A DNA stretch of 64,000 nucleotides from Mediterraneibacter gnavus ATCC 29149 (GTDB taxonomy: Bacteria > Bacillota > Clostridia > Lachnospirales > Lachnospiraceae), in contig NZ_CP043051.1 of assembly GCF_008121495.1 (NCBI RefSeq), positions 1,939,001 through 2,003,000 of the forward strand. The letters run 5' to 3'. A program made the translations under genes and the position numbers. Positions 42,329 through 51,325 of the stretch are shown piece by piece (within the stretch, counting starts at the first letter, position 1; each line of letters starts with the position of its first letter). The notes below the pieces were generated by a model. It saw only the letters and a program-made list of their open reading frames with translations. It searched no databases and was not told the origin of the DNA.

Positions 42329-43675
42329 ATGGATATGAAAGAATTAAGCAGCATATTGCAGCAAAACGGAATTGTTGGTGCAGGTGGTGCAGGATTCCCG
42401 ACTTATGCGAAACTGGATCAGCGTGCAGAAACAATTATCCTGAACTGTGCAGAATGTGAGCCACTACTGAGATTACATAGACAGTTATTGGAAAAATATG
42501 CGCGTGAGATTGTGGATACATTTCACCTGGTAGGCCAGGCTGTAGGCGCAAAAGAAGTCATTATCGGAATCAAAAAAGCATATAAGCAGACAATTGAGGC
42601 AGTCGAGAGTGTAATCGGAGAATATCCGGAAGTCAGACTGGGACTGCTGGATGAAGTATATCCGGCAGGTGATGAGGTTGTTCTGATTTACGAAGTGACA
42701 GGAAAGGTCGTACGTCCGGGAGGACTTCCGATCGAGAGCGGCGTTGCGGTATTCAACGTTGAGACGATCTACAACGTATGGCGCGCTATGAATCAGCAGA
42801 CTCCTGTTGTAGATAAACTGGTATCCGTTGTTGCCGAGGTAGAGCATCCGGTGACAGTTCGTGTACCGATCGGAACTACAATCGAGGAAGTCGTGGCACT
42901 TGCAGGCGGAACAACTGTAAAAGATCCGGTATATTTTATCGGAGGACCGATGATGGGATTCATCGGAAGCGGTTCGCAGCCGGTTACGAAAACAACCAAC
43001 GCGGTACTGGTATTGCCGCAGGATCATTATCTCGTAAAGAGAAAAAGAAGCAAATCTTCCATTGACATGAAACGTGCGGCTGCATGCTGCTGTCAGTGTT
43101 CAATGTGTACAGATTTATGTCCAAGACATCTGCTTGGACACCCGATTCAGCCACACTTGTTTATGCGTGCGGCAACATGCAAAGACGTTCAGCAGCCGAA
43201 TATCTTTATCAATACATTCTTCTGCTGTTCATGTGGTGTCTGTGAGTTATATTCCTGTCCGCAGGAGCTTTCTCCTAGAACACTGATGCTGGAATACAAA
43301 AACGGACTTCGTGCGAACGGACTTCGTGCGCCGGAAGTGACAGCAGTACCGGTAGGAGAAGAAAGATCTTACAGAAGAGTTCCGATGGAACGTCTGATGT
43401 CAAGACTGGACTTGACAAAATATAACAAAGAAGCTCCGCTGGATGAATCCGTGATCCCTGTAAAACGAGTGAAGATCATGTTGAGCCAGCATATCGGAGC
43501 GCCTGCTTCCTGTGTTGTAAAACCGGGAGATATGGTAGTCAAAGGACAGATGATCGCAGAACCGGCAAAGGGCTTAAGTGTTGGAATCCACGCTTCCGTC
43601 AATGGTCTGGTAAGCGAAGTAAATGAGAAATATGTAGTCATAGAGACACAGGAAGGACGTGCAGATAATGAGTAA
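42329..43675 (+). CDS. pduS: PduS-type iron-sulfur/flavin oxidoreductase (RnfC-like)
   Basis: RnfC-like N-terminus (NGIVGAGGAGFPTYAKL) with an NADH/FMN-binding region, then two [4Fe-4S] motifs: CCQCSMCTDLCP near residue 255 and CSCGVCELYSCP near residue 300, and a C-terminal SLBB/barrel-sandwich segment. Salmonella PduS is a cobalamin reductase partner, but this locus is B12-independent, so here it more likely moves electrons across or within the shell, with the Fe-S shell protein PduT encoded next. Start 42329 has GGAG upstream. Overlaps pduT by 8 bases. Confidence 0.9.
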   Translation: MDMKELSSILQQNGIVGAGGAGFPTYAKLDQRAETIILNCAECEPLLRLHRQLLEKYAREIVDTFHLVGQAVGAKEVIIGIKKAYKQTIEAVESVIGEYPEVRLGLLDEVYPAGDEVVLIYEVTGKVVRPGGLPIESGVAVFNVETIYNVWRAMNQQTPVVDKLVSVVAEVEHPVTVRVPIGTTIEEVVALAGGTTVKDPVYFIGGPMMGFIGSGSQPVTKTTNAVLVLPQDHYLVKRKRSKSSIDMKRAAACCCQCSMCTDLCPRHLLGHPIQPHLFMRAATCKDVQQPNIFINTFFCCSCGVCELYSCPQELSPRTLMLEYKNGLRANGLRAPEVTAVPVGEERSYRRVPMERLMSRLDLTKYNKEAPLDESVIPVKRVKIMLSQHIGAPASCVVKPGDMVVKGQMIAEPAKGLSVGIHASVNGLVSEVNEKYVVIETQEGRADNE

Positions 43676-44216
43676 GGCAATTGGAATGGTAGAATATAAG
43701 ACTACTTCAGCAGGTGTCGTAGCGGCAGATTCTATGGTAAAAACTTCTGAAGTAAGCATTATCGAAGCGCAGACCGTATGTCCGGGAAAATACATTGTAA
43801 TTATTACAGGAGATTTAAGTGCAGTAACTTCTGCTGTTGACAATGCAAAAACAATGCATGGAAAACATCTGATCAACAGTTTTGTACTTGGTAATCCGCA
43901 TGAATCCATTTTCCCTGCAATTTATGGAGCTGCAGAAATCAAGGATGTATCAGCACTGGGTATCATTGAGTCCTATGATGCATCTTCGATCATCGTGGCA
44001 GCGGATGAAGCTGCAAAAACAGCAATCGTTGATCTGATCGAAGTACGCCTTGCAAGAGGTATGTGCGGAAAATCTTATCTGATGCTGACAGGTGAGGTTG
44101 CTGCTGTAGAAGCTGCGATCGACAGAGCAAAAGAAGCAGTATCTGACGATGGTATGTATCTGGATTCTGCAGTGATCGCACATCCGGATGCACAGATCCG
44201 CGACGCAATTTTATAA
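43668..44216 (+). CDS. pduT: PduT-type trimeric shell protein with Fe-S cysteine
   Basis: Tandem BMC domains (182 residues): SKAIGMVEYKTTSAGVVAADSM and ALGIIESYDASSIIVAADEAAK. Cys38 in QTVCPGKY matches the cysteine that in Salmonella PduT binds a [4Fe-4S] cluster at the trimer pore. Start 43668 has GGAAGGAC upstream. Its overlap with pduS supports a PduS-PduT electron-transfer unit. Confidence 0.93.
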   Translation: MSKAIGMVEYKTTSAGVVAADSMVKTSEVSIIEAQTVCPGKYIVIITGDLSAVTSAVDNAKTMHGKHLINSFVLGNPHESIFPAIYGAAEIKDVSALGIIESYDASSIIVAADEAAKTAIVDLIEVRLARGMCGKSYLMLTGEVAAVEAAIDRAKEAVSDDGMYLDSAVIAHPDAQIRDAIL

Positions 44217-44238
44217 TTAAGAATTCAGCCATGACAAG

Positions 44239-44286
44239 TATCAGAAAACAGAGGACGTCCAGATCAGAGGATCCTGTTTTCTGATA
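44239..44286 (+). promoter_or_regulatory. Intercistronic hairpin before the DeoR gene
   Basis: A perfect 13-bp stem TATCAGAAAACAG (44239-44251) with CTGTTTTCTGATA (44274-44286) and a 22-base loop. The T-rich 3' side is short (TTTGTATA), so partial termination or RNA processing that lowers regulator expression is plausible. Confidence 0.55.
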
Positions 44287-44341
44287 TTTGTATACGGCAA
44301 TAACAAAGGTTTTGAGACAGAATTTATCAGGAGGCAACACG

Positions 44342-45106
44342 ATGCTGGCAATTGAAAGACGTAATGAAATTCTGGAAAAACTGCAGACCGACCGAAGGGT
44401 AGTCGTGAGTGAGTTAAGCCAGATTTATGAAGTGTCAGAAGAGACGATTCGAAGAGATCTGGATAAGCTTGTGAATGATGGCTACGCAATCAAGAGCTAC
44501 GGCGGTGCTGTGATCAATGAGAATATGAATATAGATCTGCCTTTCAATATCAGAAAGAACCGCAATGTGATCGGAAAACAACGGATTGCAGAGCTGGTGG
44601 CAAAGATCGTACAGGATGGAGACAGCATTATGCTGGATGCGAGTTCTACCGCAGTTTATATTGCAAAAGGACTGAAAGATAAAAAGAATCTGACGCTGAT
44701 CACCAATTCAATGGAAATTGTGATCGAGCTTTTGGATATGTCAGATTGGAGGGTATTATCTACAGGCGGAGTATCAAGAGAGGGATCGTTTGCTCTTGTG
44801 GGAACCCAGACGAACCGGATGCTCCAGTCGTATCATGCAGACAAAGCAATTATTTCGTGCAAAGGCCTGGATATGGCAGCAGGACTTACAGATTCTGATG
44901 AACTTCTTGCAGATAACAAACGAACAATGCTGGAAAATGCTAAGGAGCGTATTCTTGCAATTGACAGCAGTAAGTTTGGGGCAACAGCCTTTATGACGGT
45001 CGGAAGATTGAAAGATATTACAATGATCGTAACGGATGAAAAGCCCGAGATGAAGTGGCTGAAAGAATTCAAAAAGTTGGGGATAGAGTGTATCTATCCA
45101 GAATAG
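44342..45106 (+). CDS. DeoR-family repressor, likely regulator of the BMC locus
   Basis: N-terminal HTH of the DeoR type (ERRNEILEKLQTDRRVVVSEL, then YEVSEETIRRDLDKL) and C-terminal sugar-phosphate sensor domain (DASSTAVYIAKGL, NSMEIVIEL, STGGVSREGSFALVG, DSSKFG). Typical inducers are phosphorylated sugars, so fuculose/rhamnulose-1-phosphate or DHAP is plausible. Start 44342 has AGGAGG upstream; the longer frame begins in the hairpin region. The T/G-rich repeats at both BMC promoters are candidate operators. Confidence 0.9.
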   Translation: MLAIERRNEILEKLQTDRRVVVSELSQIYEVSEETIRRDLDKLVNDGYAIKSYGGAVINENMNIDLPFNIRKNRNVIGKQRIAELVAKIVQDGDSIMLDASSTAVYIAKGLKDKKNLTLITNSMEIVIELLDMSDWRVLSTGGVSREGSFALVGTQTNRMLQSYHADKAIISCKGLDMAAGLTDSDELLADNKRTMLENAKERILAIDSSKFGATAFMTVGRLKDITMIVTDEKPEMKWLKEFKKLGIECIYPE

Positions 45107-45118
45107 AGGAAGGACGCT

Positions 45119-46264
45119 ATGAAGAGCTTTGATATAAAAACAAAAGTATACTTTGGGGACAATGCATTAGACCGTCTTTCAGAGATCCCATATAAAAAAG
45201 TACTGGTTATTACAGACCCGTTTCTGGCACAGAGCAGTATGATCAATCTGATCACAGATCCATTGAAAAAAGGGCATATTGAGTATGACATTTTTCAGGA
45301 TGTTGTGCCGGATCCGCCGATTGAAAAGATCAGTGAAGGCGTAAAAAAATTACTGGCGTATAAACCGGAAGCAATTATCGCAGTGGGTGGGGGTTCTGCC
45401 ATTGATTCTTCCAAATCAATCCGGGAATTTGCAGTGCGGATTGAGCACTACGGTGATGTAGGGTTGATCGCGATTCCGACGACAAGCGGTACGGGGTCAG
45501 AGGTGACCTCTTTTGCAGTTGTATCGGATCCGGCAGAGCAGAGAAAATATCCGCTGGTATCCAGAGATCTGACACCGGATGAGGCAATCCTGGATGCAGA
45601 ACTTGTAAAGAGTGTACCGCCTGCGGTTACAGCAGATACCGGAATGGATGTATTTACCCATGCGCTTGAGGCATGTGTAAGTACAGACAGAAATGATTTT
45701 GCAACGGCACTGGCAGAAAAAGCAATTGAAATCTGCGGAGTTTTCCTGCTGAGAGCATATCTGGACGGAAGTGATACTCATGCAAGACAAAAGATGCATT
45801 CTGCATCCTGTCTGGCAGGTCTTGCATTCAATTCTGCGTCTCTGGGACTGAACCACGGAATGGCACACCAGCTTGGAGCAACATTCCATATTCCGCACGG
45901 ACGCGCAAATGCGATGCTGCTGCCGCATATCATTGAGTTCAACAGTGATATCAACAAGCATAGCAAGAGTCAGGCAAAATATCTGCCTGCTGTGGAACGA
46001 TATAAAACAGTAGCCAGAATTTTAGGGCTGAGCAGTTATAACACGATTATGACAGTCAGAAACCTTGTGAACTGGGTACAGTTTATGTTGAAGGAAATGG
46101 ATATTCCGTTGTCTGTTTCGCAGATGGGCAAGATTTCCAAAGAAGAATATTTTGCAGAGATTGAGCGTATGGCAGAAGCAGCGCTGGCGGATGGATGTAC
46201 AGCAACGAATCCGAGAGTGCCAAGCAAGGCAGATGTCATGAAGATTTATGAAAGTCTGTGGTAA
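45119..46264 (+). CDS. pduQ: Iron-containing alcohol dehydrogenase (PduQ/FucO type)
   Basis: Reduces propionaldehyde to 1-propanol, or lactaldehyde to propanediol, with NADH regenerated as NAD+. Family III motifs: VGGGSAIDSSKSI (cofactor), PTTSGTGSEVT, DTGMDVFTHALE, and metal ligands in GLNHGMAHQLG and FHIPHGRANAMLLP. 381 residues. No N-terminal encapsulation extension is seen. Last gene of the BMC operon, 12 bases after the DeoR gene, followed by a strong terminator. Confidence 0.92.
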   Translation: MKSFDIKTKVYFGDNALDRLSEIPYKKVLVITDPFLAQSSMINLITDPLKKGHIEYDIFQDVVPDPPIEKISEGVKKLLAYKPEAIIAVGGGSAIDSSKSIREFAVRIEHYGDVGLIAIPTTSGTGSEVTSFAVVSDPAEQRKYPLVSRDLTPDEAILDAELVKSVPPAVTADTGMDVFTHALEACVSTDRNDFATALAEKAIEICGVFLLRAYLDGSDTHARQKMHSASCLAGLAFNSASLGLNHGMAHQLGATFHIPHGRANAMLLPHIIEFNSDINKHSKSQAKYLPAVERYKTVARILGLSSYNTIMTVRNLVNWVQFMLKEMDIPLSVSQMGKISKEEYFAEIERMAEAALADGCTATNPRVPSKADVMKIYESLW

Positions 46265-46292
46265 AAACAGAGAGAATCATGTGAATAAAAGC

Positions 46293-46341
46293 ATAAAACG
46301 AGCAGAGGAAAGTGGATAACTTTCTTTCTGCTCGTTTTATT
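46293..46341 (+). terminator. Terminator of the BMC locus
   Basis: ATAAAACGAGCAGA (46293-46306) pairs perfectly with TCTGCTCGTTTTAT (46327-46340), with an inner GAAAG/CTTTC stem. Confidence 0.85.
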
Positions 46342-46389
46342 TAGTGCTAATTTGTGTTTTACGTAAAGTAAACTGTTTTTATATTTTAA

Positions 46390-47718
46390 CTATAAATGAG
46401 TAAGTTCGTGATTTTGCATAAAAGAAAGACACCTCGATTCCGTGTGTTGTATAATGAAAGTGCCAAAACAAACATTTGCAACATTTACGAAAGAAGGTGT
46501 CCCTCGCAAATACTATACATCATTCCTCATTCATATACAACCAGTTTAAGAAATTAAATTTATGCAAATTTTATTCAAATCGAGTGATGAACCACCTCAT
46601 GAGCATCCTGATTAGCATATTTATTTCAGGATATCATGGAAAAACCACGGACTTTGCTAAAAACAGTTCCTGCCACAGAATGACGATTGCCCATTTTCTC
46701 AATTCCAGAAAATGGGATGATTCCTTACTTTCAGATACGTTAAAATGCTCTGTCATTGAGATTATTTATTCAGAAGCAGCACGCACCGGAAAGCCTGTTT
46801 TCTGTATTGTGGACGATACGATCGCTTCAAAGACAAAGCCTTCGTCACAGGCTTTACATCCGATTGAAGATGCGTATTTTCACCAATCCCATTTAAAGGG
46901 AAAACAGGATTACGGGCATCAGGCAGTTGCTGTTATGCTTTCCTGCAATGGCATTGTTCTGAACTATGCTTTTGTAATGTACAATAACTCCATTTCCAAG
47001 ATTGACATTGTACAAAGCATTGCAAAGGAGCTGCCTGTTCCACCGGTAATGTCCTATTTTCTTTGTGACTGCTGGTATGTTTCTGAAAAGATAATCAATA
47101 CCTTTGCACAGAGAGGGTTCCATACCATCGGTGCTTTGAAAACAAACCGTTTGCTGTATCCATCGGGAATGAAAAAGAAACTTCGTGAACTGGCCGCCGA
47201 ATTGTCTGTTACACATCGTGAATTTGACCTTGTGACAGTCAAAAAACGAAACGATTATGTGTACCGGTACGAGGGAAACCTCAACGGCATAGAAAATGCG
47301 GTAGTTCTTTTGAGTTATCCGGAAAAAGCATTTGGTAATCCCAAAGCATTGCGTGCTTTCATCAGTACAAACGCAGCCCTATCTACACAGGAGATTCTTT
47401 CCTGGTATGTGTGTCGATGGCCGATTGAAGTGTTTTTCCGCCAGTGTAAGGAGAAACTGGCACTGGACGGCTATCAGATACGCTCTGCATAGGGAATCAA
47501 AAGGTACTGGCTGCTTATGTCACTGGCACATTTCATGTGTGCAGTGGGTACTGGTAGGTTCTGCTCGTTTGAAACTGGATATCACGAAATCTGTGATACC
47601 ATTCAGCTGGAAAAGTATCGTTATCTTTTTCAATGCGCAAAGGAAAGTAATGATTTTGATTCATTTATGAAATTCGCAGTGTAGTTTTGTGCAATTTTTC
47701 AAATTTGCTCATTTATAG
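46390..47718 (+). mobile_element. Insertion sequence with 34-bp imperfect terminal inverted repeats
   Basis: The left end (46390-46423) and the complement of the right end (47685-47718) align over 34 bases with about 25 identities, including an identical outer 11 bases CTATAAATGAG and shared TTGCA and AAAA at the inner end. The 1329-bp element contains one DDE transposase frame. No clear target-site duplication is visible. The right end stops one base before the stop codon of the AraC gene on the other strand. Confidence 0.8.
46476..47684 (+). pseudogene. IS4/IS701-like DDE transposase interrupted by an in-frame TAG
   Basis: DDE transposase with CIVDDTIASKTKPS (first Asp), CDCWYVSEKI (second Asp), and RWPIEVFFRQCKEKLALDGYQIRSA containing the catalytic Glu region. 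Codon 339 is TAG (47490-47492). In the same frame the sequence continues as conserved-looking GIKRYWLLMSLAHFMCAVGTG and ends FDSFMKFAV at 47684. So a nonsense mutation has removed about the last 63 residues, and the element may be inactive. The catalytic triad lies before the stop. Confidence 0.75.
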
Positions 47719-47719
47719 C

Positions 47720-48589
47720 TTAGTAATAATTCCGATATTCACTCGGCGTCATATGCATGGATTTTTCAAATGCTCTTAAAAATGTAAGTGTATTTCTAAA
47801 TCCTACCTGAGTAGCAATCGAATTGATAGAAAGCTTCGAGTAAGAAAGTAATTCTTTGGATTTAGAAATACGATATTCGTTTACGTATTGATGCACGGTA
47901 ATCCCCATTTGTTTTTTAAACAGTTTGCAAAAATAATGTTTTGAAAAACTGATTTCACTACAGATCGTATCGATATCTAAAGTAGTGCTGTAGTTTTCCT
48001 GAATAAATTTTAAAGCAGTAGAAACGACATTTTGTTGAACAGGAGTCAATCCTTTAATTGTGTTGATTTCAGAAGTCTGTTCATAAAGTGCTGTAAAAAT
48101 GTGATGGATCAGGAGCGATGAATTGATTGACTGGTAAGTAAAATCATTTGTATCGTGCTCGGAAATACAGTTTTCATAAAGTTCCATAAACAGATCCAGA
48201 ATATTGGTGAAAGGATTATTCAGAATAATATTGTTTTGTGTGCGGACCAGATTGTAAAAAAGTCTGGCGTGGCTGCCGCTGACAATAAAATAGTAGGCAG
48301 TCCAGTCTTTGGAATTTCGCGAAAACGTACTTGTGGTATTGCAGGCAGTAACGACAATAGAGTGAGGCTGTATCAACTGTGTGTATTGATTTTTGGTATA
48401 GGAAGCTACACCATCTAATGTATAAACAAGAAGATAGTCGTTGAAGTTATTTTTTTTACCAAAGATCAGTTTTCGTTCTCTGATATATCCGCACTCTTTA
48501 ATATGAAACGGAAGGGATTCTGCAAATGGAGTAGACGAAAACTCTTTCTTGTTGAATGTTTCGGGAAAGATTCTTTTTGGAAGTATCAT
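47720..48589 (-). CDS. AraC-family regulator of the rhamnose-type ABC operon
   Basis: 289 residues: N-terminal sensor (DYLLVYTLDGVASYTKNQYTQL has the cupin form, in parts) and C-terminal HTH pair (LDIDTICSEISFSKHYFCKLFK; SINSIATQVGFRNTLTFLRAFEKSMHMTPSEYR, in parts). AAGGAG precedes the ATG. Divergent from the ABC transporter operon, with a duplicated 16-bp motif between them. The insertion sequence ends one base after its stop codon, so its original terminator may be displaced. Confidence 0.87.
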   Translation of the reverse strand: MILPKRIFPETFNKKEFSSTPFAESLPFHIKECGYIRERKLIFGKKNNFNDYLLVYTLDGVASYTKNQYTQLIQPHSIVVTACNTTSTFSRNSKDWTAYYFIVSGSHARLFYNLVRTQNNIILNNPFTNILDLFMELYENCISEHDTNDFTYQSINSSLLIHHIFTALYEQTSEINTIKGLTPVQQNVVSTALKFIQENYSTTLDIDTICSEISFSKHYFCKLFKKQMGITVHQYVNEYRISKSKELLSYSKLSINSIATQVGFRNTLTFLRAFEKSMHMTPSEYRNYY

Positions 48590-48600
48590 AAATTCTCCTT

Positions 48601-48707
48601 AAAGTATATTAAAAAATGGAAATAATCGAAAAAATGCTAAAAATATTCTATCATAAGAGTAAAAAAATGGCAAATATATGAAAAAGACGAAAAAGTATAC
48701 TAAAAAA
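48601..48707. promoter_or_regulatory. Pair of 16-bp direct repeats between the AraC and ABC genes
   Basis: AAAGTATATTAAAAAA (48601-48616) and AAAGTATACTAAAAAA (48692-48707) differ at one base and lie 91 bases apart. One overlaps the leader of the AraC gene, the other lies about 100 bases before the ABC start. Direct repeats of this size are the usual form of AraC-family binding sites. The region is very AT-rich, so chance similarity is possible. Confidence 0.4.
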
Positions 48708-48809
48708 ACTTTTTTTGATATTGCTTAAACAGGAAAAAAAGATATGATTGTGGCATGGACAAGGAGGACACGAAAAAAATATTACAAGATGGGAAAGGAG
48801 AAAAGGTCG

Positions 48810-50318
48810 ATGAGCGAATTTATTCTGGAACTGAAAGATGTAGTAAAAACATTTGGTGGAGTGACAGCTTTAGACGGTGTACAGTTTCAGTTAAAACGGG
48901 GAGAAATACATGCACTCATGGGAGAAAATGGCGCAGGAAAGTCAACTTTTATTAAAGTGATAACAGGGGTTCATCAACCCGACAGTGGTCTGATGCTTCT
49001 GGAAGGGGAGAAAATAACACTTCGATCTACAGAAGATTCCGCCAAACTTGGAATCGCAGCAATTTATCAGCACGTTACGGCATTTCCGGATCTTTCTGTT
49101 ACGGAAAACATTTTCATGGGACAGGAGATTAAAACAAAACTGGGGATTTATAACTGGAAATTGATGACCAAAAGAGCAAAAGAGTTAATCGAACCGCTGA
49201 GTAAAAACATTGATGTATCGAAACCTATGAGTATGTTATCAGTGGCACAACAACAGCTTGTGGAAATTGCGAAGGCATTGTCCAGAGATGCACGAATTCT
49301 GATCATGGATGAACCTACAGCTTCTCTTTCAAAACGAGAATGCGAAGAGTTATATCAAATCACAGAGCATCTTAGAGATGAAGGCGTTTCAATTATTTTT
49401 ATTACACACAAATTTGAGGATATGTACAGGTTGGCAACTAGGGTAACGGTATTTCGGGATTCCAAATATATCGGATGTTGGGATGTAGATAAAATTTCGA
49501 ATCAAAAACTCATCGGAGCAATGGTGGGAAGAGAGCTGACGCAGATGTACCCTTCTAAGAAAGCCCGAATAGGAGACACAGTTCTTCGTATTAACAATAT
49601 TTCGAAGGAAGGATATTTTAAACAGGTTTCGTTTGATGTAAAAAAAGGTGAGATTTTAGGTCTTACAGGTTTGGTGGGGGCTGGGCGTACAGAGGTATGC
49701 CAGAGTATCTTCGGAATTATGACTCCGGATAGTGGAACCATTGAGCTGGAAGGAAAACAAGTTTCGATCAAAAATCCAATAGATGCTTTACAATTGGGAA
49801 TTGGACTTTTGCCGGAAGACAGGCAGACACAGGGACTGATCAATGAACTGCCAATCTACCAGAATGTATCATCAGCAAATATGAACTCGTTCATAAAAGC
49901 TGGGAAATTGGATGTAAATGCAGAAGAACAAAAAGCGATTGAATTATGTCAGAAGATTCAGTTGAAAGCAAAAGATATCAGTGCACCTCCATCCTCTTTA
50001 TCTGGAGGGAATCAGCAAAAGGTTGTGTTTGCCAAGCTTTTAAACTGTGATCTGAAGGTGCTGATTTTGGATGAACCGACGAAAGGAATTGACGTAGGTG
50101 CAAAATATTCCATTTATGAGATTATGAATGAACTGACAGCAAATGGTTATGCGATCATTATGGTATCTTCGGAAATGCCGGAAGTATTGGGAATGGCAGA
50201 CCGGATCGTAGTGATGAGAAGTGGAAGAGTAGTTGGACAGTTTGATACACAAGGAACGACTCAGGAGATGATCCTAGAGGCATCGTTGAAGCATGAAAGC
50301 GACAGGAGGGAAGGATAA
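48810..50318 (+). CDS. Sugar ABC transporter ATP-binding protein, two ABC domains (RbsA/RhaT type)
   Basis: 502 residues with two nucleotide-binding domains. The first has GENGAGKST, signature LSVAQQQLVEIAKAL and Walker B ILIMDEPTASL. The second has a degenerate Walker A (GLVGAGRTEV), signature LSGGNQQKVVFAKLL and VLILDEPTKGI, as usual in the CUT2 class. Energises import of a monosaccharide; rhamnose is likely given the mutarotase downstream. Start 48810 has AAAGGAG 9 bases upstream; the longer frame has none. Stop overlaps the next start. Confidence 0.93.
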   Translation: MSEFILELKDVVKTFGGVTALDGVQFQLKRGEIHALMGENGAGKSTFIKVITGVHQPDSGLMLLEGEKITLRSTEDSAKLGIAAIYQHVTAFPDLSVTENIFMGQEIKTKLGIYNWKLMTKRAKELIEPLSKNIDVSKPMSMLSVAQQQLVEIAKALSRDARILIMDEPTASLSKRECEELYQITEHLRDEGVSIIFITHKFEDMYRLATRVTVFRDSKYIGCWDVDKISNQKLIGAMVGRELTQMYPSKKARIGDTVLRINNISKEGYFKQVSFDVKKGEILGLTGLVGAGRTEVCQSIFGIMTPDSGTIELEGKQVSIKNPIDALQLGIGLLPEDRQTQGLINELPIYQNVSSANMNSFIKAGKLDVNAEEQKAIELCQKIQLKAKDISAPPSSLSGGNQQKVVFAKLLNCDLKVLILDEPTKGIDVGAKYSIYEIMNELTANGYAIIMVSSEMPEVLGMADRIVVMRSGRVVGQFDTQGTTQEMILEASLKHESDRREG

Positions 50319-51325
50319 TGCAGGGAAAACGGAATAAAACAATCATTTCCAGAATTACAGAAAACAGAAATTTTGGTCTGCTCCTTGGCTTAGCTGTATT
50401 ATTAATCATAGCAGCTATCGTGACACCGTCTATGTATTCTTTGAATTCCATTCTCAGTATGCTGCAGAATAATGCAGTGTTTGGACTTCTGGCATTGGGG
50501 GAAATGGTCGTGATCATTACAGCCGGAATTGATATTTCCATTGGAGCAAGTTTGTCTCTTGCCGGAGTCGTGTGCTGCAGATTTATGGCTGAAAATCCGG
50601 AGATTCCAGCAGTTGTATGGGTAGTTGTCGCAATGCTTGTCGGTGCATTGTGCGGAGCAATCAATGGAATTTTGGTTGGATATCTGAAAATGGTGCCAAT
50701 GATCGCAACACTGGGAACGATGTATATTTTCAGGGGTCTTTCGTTCCTTTTGAGTGATGGAGAATGGTGGTTTCCACATCAGTTTACAGAAGGATATCAG
50801 GCGTTTGCGATTAAAAAAATTGCAGGAGTTCCGAGTATTTTGTGGATTTTGGTGCTTGCCTTTATTCTTGCAGTTTTGTTTTTGGGGTATACATCAAGGG
50901 GGAGAAGAATTTATGCGATAGGAACGAATCGAGAGTCTGCGCAGATTGCAGGAATTAAAGAGCAGAGAGTGATATTTCTGGCAATGACGATTTGTGGGAT
51001 GTTTGCCGGATTATCAGGTATGCTGTATACAGCAAATTATGCGACGTGCAGTTACATGATTGGAGATTCTTATGAGATGACGGCAATTGCAATTTGTATC
51101 CTCGGTGGTGTCAGTATTACTGGAGGAAAAGGAAAGGTTGATGGTGTGATCATTGGATTTTTGATGATGTCAGTAATCACATATTTCATTAGTTTGTTGC
51201 CGGGACTGAGTGTATGGTCGGATGCAATTCAGGGTGCGATTATTATTGCAGCAGTAGCTTTAAATATCTTTACAGAGCATTCTGCCAAGAAAAGAGCACT
51301 GAAAGAAAGGGGGGCATTAATCTGA
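50318..51325 (+). CDS. Sugar ABC transporter permease 1 (CUT2/RbsC type)
   Basis: 335 residues, about 10 membrane helices. Typical CUT2 motifs: GEMVVIITAGIDISIGASLSLAG, GAINGILVGYLKMVPMIATLGTM and AIAICILGGVSITGGKGKVDG. Start overlaps the ATPase stop by one base and its stop overlaps the second permease by one base (ATGA), so assembly is coupled. Confidence 0.93.
   Translation: MQGKRNKTIISRITENRNFGLLLGLAVLLIIAAIVTPSMYSLNSILSMLQNNAVFGLLALGEMVVIITAGIDISIGASLSLAGVVCCRFMAENPEIPAVVWVVVAMLVGALCGAINGILVGYLKMVPMIATLGTMYIFRGLSFLLSDGEWWFPHQFTEGYQAFAIKKIAGVPSILWILVLAFILAVLFLGYTSRGRRIYAIGTNRESAQIAGIKEQRVIFLAMTICGMFAGLSGMLYTANYATCSYMIGDSYEMTAIAICILGGVSITGGKGKVDGVIIGFLMMSVITYFISLLPGLSVWSDAIQGAIIIAAVALNIFTEHSAKKRALKERGALI

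Noticed and set aside
47332-47670. 112-codon frame overlapping the transposase end as a second IS gene
   Set aside because: The transposase frame itself continues with sensible sequence beyond the TAG to 47684; this overlapping frame is a shadow without a start signal.
46390-47718. Target-site duplication around the insertion sequence
   Set aside because: Flanking bases (TATTTTAA on the left, CTTAGTAA on the right) show no convincing direct repeat.
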